This document shows, in pieces, positions 1-8,000 of a DNA stretch of 37,570 nucleotides (position 1 is the stretch's first letter; the number at the start of each line of letters is the position of its first letter). Position numbers and translations under genes: made by a program. The stretch comes from a virus. The DNA lies in IMG/VR virus record IMGVR_UViG_3300001419_000016, positions 1-37,570 of that record; one strand, 5' to 3'. The notes beneath the pieces were generated by a model, which saw nothing but the letters and a program-made list of their open reading frames with translations, was not told where the DNA came from and did no database searches.

Positions 1-1
1 G

Positions 2-391
2 GTATATGACGCAACAGCCAACACGGCTGGCTCATGGAGTACATTACTTGATGGGCTAACGTCGGGCAGTGTTTCAACTTCTGGCGCAGAAGATAACTCA
101 ACTAATAAATTTCTAGCCATGGATTTAGAGATCAAAGTTGTTGCAGGCGCAAGCCATACGAGTGGTACGTTAGATGTATATCTTGTGCGTTCAGCGGACA
201 ACAGCGATTTTTCAAGCGATCCATTATTTTTAACCAGCGTGACATTAACACAATCAGCAACATCAACAAAAGTCATTCGTGTTGATCAACTTCCGAAGTA
301 TTTTAAATTTTATGTTGATAATAATTCAAATGACGCACTGGGCACAGGTAGCGCATTAGTTTACTACGGCGTGGATTTAAGCAATGCCTAA
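2..391 (+). CDS. Virion structural protein, 5'-truncated by the window edge
   Basis: The frame is open from base 2, upstream of the first ATG at 119, so this is the C-terminal 129 residues of a gene that starts outside the window. The visible part is rich in Ser, Thr, Ala and Val (segments such as TLTQSATSTKVIRVDQLPKYF), typical of a beta-rich phage tail or decoration protein. It ends inside the start of the next gene (stop 389-391, next ATG 384), which suggests translational coupling. No family is recognised with certainty. Base composition here is much richer in GC than the rest of the window (30 G+C in bases 1-60), shared with the first half of the next gene. Confidence 0.6.
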   Translation, partial: VYDATANTAGSWSTLLDGLTSGSVSTSGAEDNSTNKFLAMDLEIKVVAGASHTSGTLDVYLVRSADNSDFSSDPLFLTSVTLTQSATSTKVIRVDQLPKYFKFYVDNNSNDALGTGSALVYYGVDLSNA

Positions 392-2090
392 TAAGCCTAT
401 TGGCCAAGTAGAAATTGATTGGGGTCATCCTTTAGCGGAGGGGCTAAGGGGGTGTTATCTATTTAATGACACTTATGATTTAGTCAGTCACGAAAAAGTG
501 ACTTTAAGAGGGGATTCGATATTAGATGGCACTGGTAATTTAGTTGTAGATTCTTCGCTGTCATTTCCAATCAATGACGGTGCATATACATCAACTAAAA
601 GTGTGCATAATGGCGAGCTATCTGTAGTAGCAGATATAACTTTAAGATCATCAGGACTAAATCAACAAATATATTCTGCTGACAGCAATGACTCCAACAA
701 AAGGGAATGGCAATTTAGAATATCAGGCACTAATAATGTTCAGTTTATACCGTTTGTCAATAATTCTAATGATCCTGCAACAGGATCAACAGCATTAACC
801 GTAGGCAACAGGTACACAGTCGGCTGCACACACAATAAAACATTAAGTACAAATAATGTAGTTGTGTATTTAAACGGTATGCAAGATGGCGTGGATACTA
901 ACCCCGGCAGCTTAGATGATGATGGGGCATTGAAATGTATCGGCATACGAACCAAAACAATCACACCAACAATATTTACAGAGGCCGCATCGCATAAGTT
1001 TAATTATATTTATCATTGGGATAGAGCCTTATCAGCAGAAGAAATCCAATCACTACACCAAGACCCCTATCAATTCCTAAAGCCCGTAAAGACCGTACAA
1101 GAGCAAGCTTATGCAGCGTTGTTTAGTGCGGCTGCTGGTAGCGGAGCTGTCACAGGCACAAGTGCGGTTATTGTAGATGACGTAACAATCAACGCTACAG
1201 GTATTATTATAAAGACAGGTACAGCAAATGTTACAGTTGAAAATGTCATTGTAGAAATAACTGGAGTAGTTAGTAGTGTTATCACTGGTAATGTATCCGT
1301 AACAGTTCAAGATGTAACGGTATCTGCGATAGCAGAAAGAGAAATAGTAGGTACTGCAAATACAATAACTGAATTAGTTACAACCATAATAGTTGCAGAG
1401 CGAGAGGTAACAGGCACATCAGCATACACTATTGAAGATGTATCTGTTTCCGCATCAGGTTACAGAGAAATAAAAGGTGACTCCGTAAGTGTAGTTGATA
1501 CAGTTACCTTATCAGCAACTGGTAGTCGTATAATAACAGGTGTTGCAAATGGTATTATTGAAGATATAGCTGTATCTGTACTTGGTAGTATATTAGGTGA
1601 AATAACAGGTATCGCTAATATATTAACAGAAGATGTAACGGTTTCTGCAACTGGTATAAGAGAAATAACTGGTATAATATCCAGTGATATTGATGATGTA
1701 ACAGTAACTGCTATAGGTGTATTAGGTAACATTGTAACTGGAACCATTGATGCTACCATTACAGATATAAATATATCAGCAGTTGGAACACGAATAGTAA
1801 CAGGTAATTCAGTAGTAACCATTGAAGGTATCACAACAGGGATTACAGCAAATAGAATTATTGTTGGTTCATCTATAATAACAGTTGAGGATGTTACTGT
1901 AACAGGATACGAACATACTTTAATTATAGCAGATGCAAGATTACTTAGTCTTAGCGGTAGAAATAATACATTTAATTTAATTGGTAGAAATAATACATTT
2001 AATTTAGATAGTAGAGATGGAAATGTTACTTTATTATCAAGTAATAGGAACTTAATAAAAATTAATAGGAGTAATAAATTATGGCTATAA
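384..2090 (+). CDS. LamG-like tail/appendage protein with C-terminal tandem repeats
   Basis: A 568-residue protein. Residues about 10-235 look like a concanavalin A/LamG jelly-roll as found in phage tail and fibre proteins: an early 'W..PLA.GL.GCYLFND' segment, central beta strands, and the usual closing motif 'YHWDRALSAEEIQSLHQDPYQ'. Residues about 255-511 are twelve degenerate 21-residue repeats (separate entry). The last 50 residues hold a duplicated GRNNTFNL. Such proteins usually bind glycans or decorate the tail, so host-surface binding is an inference. The N-terminal half is GC-rich with codons such as GGC, GCG and ACG; by the 3' end the gene has the AT-rich composition of the rest of the phage. 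The start overlaps the upstream gene by 8 bases and has no clear Shine-Dalgarno sequence. Confidence 0.7.
   Translation: MPNKPIGQVEIDWGHPLAEGLRGCYLFNDTYDLVSHEKVTLRGDSILDGTGNLVVDSSLSFPINDGAYTSTKSVHNGELSVVADITLRSSGLNQQIYSADSNDSNKREWQFRISGTNNVQFIPFVNNSNDPATGSTALTVGNRYTVGCTHNKTLSTNNVVVYLNGMQDGVDTNPGSLDDDGALKCIGIRTKTITPTIFTEAASHKFNYIYHWDRALSAEEIQSLHQDPYQFLKPVKTVQEQAYAALFSAAAGSGAVTGTSAVIVDDVTINATGIIIKTGTANVTVENVIVEITGVVSSVITGNVSVTVQDVTVSAIAEREIVGTANTITELVTTIIVAEREVTGTSAYTIEDVSVSASGYREIKGDSVSVVDTVTLSATGSRIITGVANGIIEDIAVSVLGSILGEITGIANILTEDVTVSATGIREITGIISSDIDDVTVTAIGVLGNIVTGTIDATITDINISAVGTRIVTGNSVVTIEGITTGITANRIIVGSSIITVEDVTVTGYEHTLIIADARLLSLSGRNNTFNLIGRNNTFNLDSRDGNVTLLSSNRNLIKINRSNKLWL
1146..1919 (+). 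repeat. Twelve degenerate tandem repeats of about 63 bp (21 aa)
   Basis: The encoded protein repeats a unit close to 'ITGTAxxTIEDVTVSATGxRE' (x variable). Most units are 21 residues; units 7 and 9 carry two extra residues (GSILGE, GVLGNI) before the next ITG/VTG. Fixed positions are the opening [IV]-x-G, a central [DE]-[DV]-[VI]-x-[VI] and a Gly near the end, which suggests stacked beta hairpins or a beta-solenoid stalk. The DNA of neighbouring copies has diverged, so the repeats are old and kept by selection at protein level rather than recently amplified. Confidence 0.85.
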
Positions 2091-2458
2091 CACGTTCAAC
2101 AGCCTCTAAAAATGCAGCAGTAAATGCTGTAGTAGATTTAATTGATGTAGGTACAACAAATGCAACAGGCAGACTAATTATTATGACATCTGGTGATGTT
2201 GAAGTTGCAACATTAAATATGAGTAATCCTGCTTTTGGTGCATCAGTAGCAGGAGTAGCAACTGCATCAGCAATAACCAGTGATACATCAGCTACAGGTG
2301 GTACAGCAGCATTATTTAAAGTGGTTGACAGAGATGAAACTGAGGTATTTAGAGGTACAGTGGGTATGGTAGGTGCAGATTTGAATTTGTCTTCTTTGGA
2401 AATAGGTGCAGGAGATACTGTTTCAGTAGCTAGTTTCACTTATACATCAGGCGCATAA
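2081..2458 (+). CDS. Small phage virion protein (MAITRSTA-type)
   Basis: A 125-residue protein beginning MAITRSTASKNAAVNAVVD and containing 'SNPAFGASVAGVATA..ITSDTSATGG' and 'EVFRGTVG'. I recognise this pattern from small conserved proteins in the tail or head-decoration clusters of many tailed phages, usually annotated as hypothetical or structural. The fold is probably all-beta, since Ser/Thr/Ala/Gly/Val dominate. It has a good ribosome binding site (AGGAG about 8 bases before ATG) and overlaps the end of the upstream gene by 10 bases. A virion role is inferred from family resemblance and neighbours; the exact role is unknown. Confidence 0.7.
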   Translation: MAITRSTASKNAAVNAVVDLIDVGTTNATGRLIIMTSGDVEVATLNMSNPAFGASVAGVATASAITSDTSATGGTAALFKVVDRDETEVFRGTVGMVGADLNLSSLEIGAGDTVSVASFTYTSGA

Positions 2459-2564
2459 TTATGTTTATAAAAAGTAATTATATGCCAAGAGTTGTAATAA
2501 GACTTATATTAAAAAATAAAGATACTCCTTTTTATTTAGTATAAAATAAGATAGGAAATAGATT

Positions 2565-2873
2565 ATGAGAATGTATAAACCATACACTTCTAAAGATGGA
2601 CAACATTTTGCTGATGCTGATGTTGGAGATAATGTATATTATTCTGTGGATGTAACAAATGTTCTTTTACATCCATCGGCAGTAGTGGATAATGTGTCTT
2701 GGGTATTACCTACTGGTTTAGAAAGTGAAGATACTTATATTGAAGATAATATAGCTTACTGTAAAATAAAATGTAAGCAGTCAGGAACTTTTAGTATAAA
2801 AATAGGTGTTACTTCTAGGTATAATACTAAATCAGCTACAGATGTTTCTGTAGTGTTTTTAACAGTATATTAA
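2565..2873 (+). CDS. Small beta-rich virion protein, paralogue of the 4740 gene
   Basis: A 102-residue protein with 'YTSKDGQHFADADVGDNVYY', a central 'VSWVLPTGLES' and a C-terminal 'SGTFSIKIGVTS'. The same features in the same order occur in the protein at 4740-5051 (DGIHWPDAFVGEDAFYSIDF, ATWELPEGITS, AGTYEIICSITS), so the two are paralogues. The spacing and pattern suggest a single immunoglobulin-like beta sandwich. The ribosome binding site is AGGAAA ahead of ATG; a second ATG two codons in is also possible. It sits in the tail/appendage cluster, so a virion role is likely, function unknown. Confidence 0.65.
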   Translation: MRMYKPYTSKDGQHFADADVGDNVYYSVDVTNVLLHPSAVVDNVSWVLPTGLESEDTYIEDNIAYCKIKCKQSGTFSIKIGVTSRYNTKSATDVSVVFLTVY

Positions 2874-2885
2874 TAGGAATATGTG

Positions 2886-3719
2886 ATGCTAGCTAATTGG
2901 ATTAAACAAAATGTTACTACAGTAGGTATAGGAGCAATTATCCTTTCTACTCCAAAAGATGGATTTACAGGCATAAGCAATGCATATTCAGATGGAGATA
3001 AGATATTTTATTCATTAGTTGATGGTAATAATAGAGAGTCTGGTATAGGTACCTATATTTCAGCTAGTAATACTATTACTAGAGATACTATATTTGAAAC
3101 CATAATAGATGGTATTTATTCTAATAATACTCCTAGTGCTATTTATTTATCAGGTACTGCGTTATTAATGGTTACTCCTACAACACAAAGTCTTACTACA
3201 CATATTCCTGTATGGAAAGATACAGTAGGAATAATTACTGCTCCAAACACCGCAGGGACTGCGGTTATTACCGGAGGAGTTACTTCATTCGTATTTGATA
3301 GTACTGTAGAAGAATCTATTGGAGTTATATTTAATATAGGACATGATATTGATGTTGGTTCTTATTTATATCCTTTAATTCATTGGAGTCCTAGTGACGC
3401 TACAGTTGGTACTGTTAGATGGGGCATAGAGTACACTATGGCTACTCCTAATACTCAAACATTTAATTCTTCTTCTACTATTTATTTAGAAGATGCTGCT
3501 CAAGAAATAGATAGTAGACATCAAATTGTAGAGGTAAATGATATTAATAAAATAGCTGCACCTATACCTGATACTCTTATCATTGCTAGAATATTTAGAG
3601 ATGCTACTCATACAAATGATACTTATGGTGCAGATGCATATTTTCATCTTGCTAAATTACATTATCAAAGTACTTATTTAGGAACTCCTAATAAGACTTC
3701 TGATTACTATACTTGGTAA
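2886..3719 (+). CDS. Phage tail/virion structural protein
   Basis: A 277-residue protein. The N-terminal third (GAIILSTPKDGFTGISNAY, 'SLVDGNNRESGIGTYISASN', 'ITRDTIFETI') follows a pattern seen in many phage tail-associated proteins, where 'GxGTYxxxxxTITRDT' is recurrent. The C-terminal part (PLIHWSPSDATVGTVRWGIE) is a second beta-rich module. I chose ATG 2886 rather than the in-frame GTG at 2883, because AGGAAT at 2875-2880 lies at normal distance from it. No enzymatic motif is visible. A short hairpin with GC-rich codons (3249-3265) lies in the middle of the gene. Confidence 0.65.
   Translation: MLANWIKQNVTTVGIGAIILSTPKDGFTGISNAYSDGDKIFYSLVDGNNRESGIGTYISASNTITRDTIFETIIDGIYSNNTPSAIYLSGTALLMVTPTTQSLTTHIPVWKDTVGIITAPNTAGTAVITGGVTSFVFDSTVEESIGVIFNIGHDIDVGSYLYPLIHWSPSDATVGTVRWGIEYTMATPNTQTFNSSSTIYLEDAAQEIDSRHQIVEVNDINKIAAPIPDTLIIARIFRDATHTNDTYGADAYFHLAKLHYQSTYLGTPNKTSDYYTW
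3249..3265. other. Perfect 7-bp hairpin with GGA loop inside a structural gene
   Basis: The + strand reads ACCGCAG-GGA-CTGCGGT, a perfect GC-rich 7-bp stem closing a three-base loop, in a local run of GC-rich codons (AAC ACC GCA GGG ACT GCG) that stands out in an AT-rich gene. It shares the core GCA-S-GGA-S-TGC with the hairpin at 36491-36507. The shape matches N4 vRNAP promoters (5-7 bp stem, 3-base loop with central purine). As such a promoter it would drive leftward transcription, antisense to the gene, so function is uncertain. Confidence 0.35.
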
Positions 3720-3725
3720 ATAGAT

Positions 3726-4253
3726 ATGGCATTTGGTATTGAAGCATTAGGATCATCTTCAGTAGGAAATAGTACTACTGAAGGGTTAATGAATGTAACT
3801 AAAGAATGTATTATTAAATATAATGTTCTTAATGCTGTATCAGAAAATAATTTTAAAAATAGATGGAGAATACTTAATAATATAGTTAAAGAATATATTA
3901 ATAATTATCATATATTAAGTAATATAAATAGTGAATTTATTAATAGTTATATTATTCTTAATGAAACAGTAAATAAACAATTGGTTATAAACTATAATAT
4001 ATATAATAATGTTACATATAGTTTTATTAGTAGATCAGTAATAACTGAGCCTATTAATCCTTATTCTTTTAATATTAATTATTTTATATATAGTTCTGTA
4101 GGTAATAAACCTGTTACTATTAATTGGGAATTAAGAAATGATATTACTATATTCTTTGATATAGATTGGGAATTAGAGAGTAATACTACAATAACTACTG
4201 CTCCATATGAATATGTATATCCAGTTCTAGATAGAACTTTTTATTTAAAATAA
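3726..4253 (+). CDS. Asn/Ile/Tyr-rich repeat protein, probably virion-associated
   Basis: A 175-residue protein. Residues about 30-105 are built from a repeat of about 14-15 residues with the pattern [RNS]-Y-x-I-L-N-x-[VI]-x-x-x-[FY]-I-N. Examples are RWRILNNIVKEYIN, NYHILSNINSEFIN and NYNIYNNVTYSFIS. The C-terminal third has two copies of a 'INWELRNDI..FF'/'DIDWELESNT' element. Alternating hydrophobic and polar residues suggest short stacked beta strands. It lies in the tail cluster, 6 bases after the upstream stop, with a weak ribosome binding site. I do not recognise a named family; a structural role is inferred from position. Confidence 0.55.
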   Translation: MAFGIEALGSSSVGNSTTEGLMNVTKECIIKYNVLNAVSENNFKNRWRILNNIVKEYINNYHILSNINSEFINSYIILNETVNKQLVINYNIYNNVTYSFISRSVITEPINPYSFNINYFIYSSVGNKPVTINWELRNDITIFFDIDWELESNTTITTAPYEYVYPVLDRTFYLK

Positions 4254-4263
4254 GGAAAGAATA

Positions 4264-4743
4264 ATGGCAATTACTTCAGATGATATTAAACTTTATGCAT
4301 CAAATAATGGTTTAGGTGGTTCAATTACAGCAACTGAACTTGTATCTAATACTCTTCATAATTTGTTTGATGCTATTGGTAGTGATGAAGCTGTATTAGG
4401 AGATACAGAATATAGATGTATATATGTTAAAAATACTCATACTACCCTTACATTATATAATGCGTCTATGAGTATTACAGCAGCTACTATAGCTCCTGAA
4501 ACTACTCTTTCTATTGGAGTAGGAACAAGTGCTATAAATGGTACTGAGCAGTCAGTAAATAATGAAACAACTGCTCCTACAGGAATTGCATTTGAATCAA
4601 ATGTAGATACTCCAATATCATTAGGAGATTTACCTCCTTTAGGTACTAAAGCAGTATGGTTAAAAAGAGAAGTTACTGCAGGAGCTGCAGCATTAAGTAA
4701 TGATACGTCTACTATTAGTGTATCTGGAGATACAGCAGGATGA
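4264..4743 (+). CDS. Conserved phage virion protein (GDTEYRCIYVKN type)
   Basis: A 159-residue protein with 'LHNLFDAIGSDEAVLGDTEY', 'RCIYVKNTHTTLTL', 'TTLSIGVGTSAINGTEQSV', 'NETTAPTGI' and 'ISLGDLPPLGTKAVWLKREV'. This string of motifs is familiar from a widespread family of tailed-phage virion proteins of unknown exact role. It is probably a beta sandwich. The ribosome binding site AAGGAAAG precedes ATG 4264. The stop overlaps the next start (ATGA at 4740-4743), so the paralogue downstream is probably translated by coupling. Confidence 0.7.
   Translation: MAITSDDIKLYASNNGLGGSITATELVSNTLHNLFDAIGSDEAVLGDTEYRCIYVKNTHTTLTLYNASMSITAATIAPETTLSIGVGTSAINGTEQSVNNETTAPTGIAFESNVDTPISLGDLPPLGTKAVWLKREVTAGAAALSNDTSTISVSGDTAG
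4676..4690. other. 6-bp hairpin with GAG loop
   Basis: The + strand reads CTGCAG-GAG-CTGCAG: a 6-bp stem with a three-purine loop, inside the end of the preceding structural gene. It resembles the two GGA-loop hairpins (GCAG stem core) but has a different loop and could be a by-product of Ala/Gly codons (GCA GGA GCT GCA GCA). Listed as a weak member of the set. Confidence 0.2.
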
Positions 4744-5051
4744 AAATAAAAAGGTATACCTATACTGCTACTGACGGTATTCATTGGCCTGATGCATTTG
4801 TAGGGGAAGATGCTTTTTATTCTATTGATTTTACTAATTGGTTAAGTAAAACCAATGATGAAGTGTTAACTGCTACTTGGGAATTACCTGAAGGGATTAC
4901 TTCATTTGAGAATTTTATATCTAATAATAAAGCTATTATTAAATTGAATACTCAAATAGCAGGTACATATGAAATAATATGCTCTATTACTAGTACAGAT
5001 GTATCTAGGACACAGACTACTATTATTCCTATGATGTTAAAAGTTATCTAA
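4740..5051 (+). CDS. Small beta-rich virion protein, paralogue of the 2565 gene
   Basis: A 103-residue protein with 'YTATDGIHWPDAFVGEDAFY', 'ATWELPEGITSFENFISNNK' and 'AGTYEIICSITS'. These segments line up with the protein at 2565-2873 over its whole length. It is probably a single Ig-like domain. The start codon overlaps the preceding stop (ATGA). It lies directly before the portal gene. The pair probably arose by duplication, with three unrelated genes now between the copies. Confidence 0.65.
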   Translation: MKIKRYTYTATDGIHWPDAFVGEDAFYSIDFTNWLSKTNDEVLTATWELPEGITSFENFISNNKAIIKLNTQIAGTYEIICSITSTDVSRTQTTIIPMMLKVI

Positions 5052-5056
5052 TAAAC

Positions 5057-8000
5057 ATGGAACCAAATATGGAAGATAATGATATAACCATTGAAGATAC
5101 TAAACTAGATGATCTAAATGAATTAAATCCATTTAAGGAAGAAGATAGTAAATTAACTTCATGGAAAAATCCTCCTAAAACAAGTGATTTAAAACAAGAT
5201 TTAGAAGATGCTAGAAGTATTCATGATACACATGTTACTAAGGTTAATACTTGGTTAGATAATTTAAATATTACTGGCTCAGCTAAAATACCTGAAGTTA
5301 AAGGTAGGTCTTCTGTAGTCCCTAGACTTATTAGAAAACAGGCAGAATGGAGATACGCCTCATTAAGTGAGCCTTTTTTAAGTACAGATGATGTATTTAA
5401 TATTGATCCAGTATCATACGAAGATAAAGAAGCTGCAGCACAAAATGCTCTAGTTCTTAATAACCAATTTAATACTAAATTAAATAAAGTAAAATTTATT
5501 GATGAATATATACGTACTGCTGTTGATGAAGGTTCAGTAGTTGTAAGAGTAGGATGGGATTTTGAAGAAGAAGAAATAGAGGTAGAAGTTCCTCAATATG
5601 CAATGGTTCCTATACAAGACCCCTTAAAAGCGCAGGAAATGCTTTCTCAGGGCATTTCTCCTATAGAAAGGGTGCAAGTAGGGGTTACTATAGAAAAACA
5701 GCTCAGAACCGTTAAAAACCAGCCTACATTAGATATATGCAATTATAATGATGTAATTATAGACCCAACCTGTAATGGTGATATTTCTAAAGCTAGTTTT
5801 ATTATATATAGATTTGATACTTCTTTATCTGAATTAGAGAAAGATGGTAAGTATTCAAATTTAGATAAAATAAATATAGATAATAATAGTATCCTTAATG
5901 AACCTGATTCAGCATTAAGTAATAATTCATCTAATACCTCTTTTAATTTTAAAGATAAACCTCGTAAGAAATTTACTGCATATGAGTATTGGGGATATTG
6001 GGATATAGATGGAACAGGAATAGTTAAACCTATTGTTGCTACCTTTGTTGGAGATACTTTTATTCGTTTGGAGGAGAATCCTTTTCCTGATAAAAAATTA
6101 CCATTTGTCTTAGCGCAATATTTACCTGTAAGAGGAAGTATATACGGAGAGCCTGATGGTGAATTATTATTAGATAACCAAAAAATAATAGGTGCTGTGA
6201 CCAGAGGTATGATAGATATTATGGGTCGTAGTGCTAATGGACAAATGGGTATCCGTAAAGATGCATTAGACTTAACTAATAAAAGAAGATTTGAAAATAA
6301 TGAGGATTATGAATTTAATGCTAGTGTAGACCCTAGACAAGGTTTCTATATGCATACATATCCTGAGATACCTCAGTCTGCTCAAATAATGCTTAATATG
6401 CAAAATGCTGAAGCAGAAAGTCTCACAGGCGTTAAAGCATTTTCTAGTGGAATATCAGGACAAGCATTAGGAAATATGCTTGATATTAATACTCCTATTC
6501 CTATGTCTAATGGTACTTTTAAGACTATGGGAGAGATAGTAGATGGTGATACTATTATTGCATCTAATGGGGGATTTACTAATGTAGTTAAAGCACATGC
6601 TATTAAATACCCTAAAGCAGCTTTTGATATCACATTTAGCAATGGAGCTACTATTAAGTCAGGCATTGAGCATTTATGGACTGTAAAAGTTACAGGTACT
6701 AATCGTAAACTTAGAGAATGGCATACTGTAGATACGGCTACTCTAGCAGATTACTTTAATAAATATTCCGATAGAGATAATTGTAATATCTATATTCCTA
6801 GATTGCATCGTCCTAGAACTACTAAAACTAATGTTCCTATAGACCCCTATACATTAGGAGTATGGTTAGGAGATAGTAATTCTTATGGAGCTAGATTTAC
6901 TACAGAAGATATTGAAATATTGGATAGAATTAATCAAGCAGGATATGCATCTTCAGAAGGAAATTCTCAAAATTCAGGTAATGCTATCAATTATGATATT
7001 ATGGATAGTTCAGGTAATATTAAAGATAGTAAAACAGGTCAATACTTACCTAATGAAAATACTTTACATACAAAGTTACGTAACCATAATTTTCTTAAAA
7101 GATATGGTGGAGAAAAGCATATTCCTGAAGAATATTTTGAAGCTGACTACTATATAAAATTAGATCTTTTACGTGGACTAATGGATACTGGTGGATATGC
7201 TCATTCAGGGGCTTTTAATATATTTTATCAAAAAGAGAGTAGATTAAAAGATGATGTAATTAGATTATTATACTCTATGGGAACTATTCCTAAAATTAGT
7301 AAGTATTTATCTGTTAATGAATTAAATTTACGTAAATCTAAATATAAAAATAATTTAGATATTAAAGCTAATACTCCAATATATGAGATTGGATTTACTT
7401 TATCAGATAACCCATTCTATTTATCTAGAAAAGCTAGTAAATATAAGTCTCCTAAACATAATAATACCTATCGTATTACCAATATTGTTAAGACAGATAA
7501 GGTACTAATGCGTTGTTTAACTGTAGATAGTGCAGATAAATTATACGCTGTAGGCAAAGAGTTTACTTTAACACATAATACTGCTACAGGTATTAGAAGT
7601 GCTTTAGATGCTACAAGTAAAAGAGAATTAGGTATTTTACGTAGACTAGGTGAAGGCATTATTCAAATAGGAAGAAAGATTATTAGTATGAATGCTCTTT
7701 TTCTTTCTGAAGAAGAAGTAATAAGAATTACTAATGAAGAATTTATCACTATAAGAAGGGATGATTTATCAGGTAATTTTGATTTGAAATTATCTATAAG
7801 TACTGCAGAAGCTGATAATGAAAAAGCTCAAGAACTTGCCTTTATGCTGCAGACTATGGGTAATAATATGGATCCTTCTATGAGCCAGATGATATTAGCA
7901 GATATAGCTAAACTTAGGAAAATGCCTACTCTTGCTAAGAAGATATTGGATTATCAACCTCAGCCTGATCCAATGATAGAAAAACAGAAAGAATTAGAGT

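Noticed and set aside
1146-1919. Tandem repeats considered as CRISPR or satellite DNA
   Set aside because: The repeat is degenerate at DNA level, has no spacers and is in frame throughout; it is a protein repeat.
2461-2544. A 27-codon frame (MFIKSNYMPRV...) in the 106-base gap between two structural genes
   Set aside because: Very short, no Shine-Dalgarno sequence, no recognisable feature; could be real but cannot be supported.
6885-7157. Alternative-frame ORF inside the intein
   Set aside because: Out of frame with the intein, whose endonuclease and splicing motifs are all in the portal frame.
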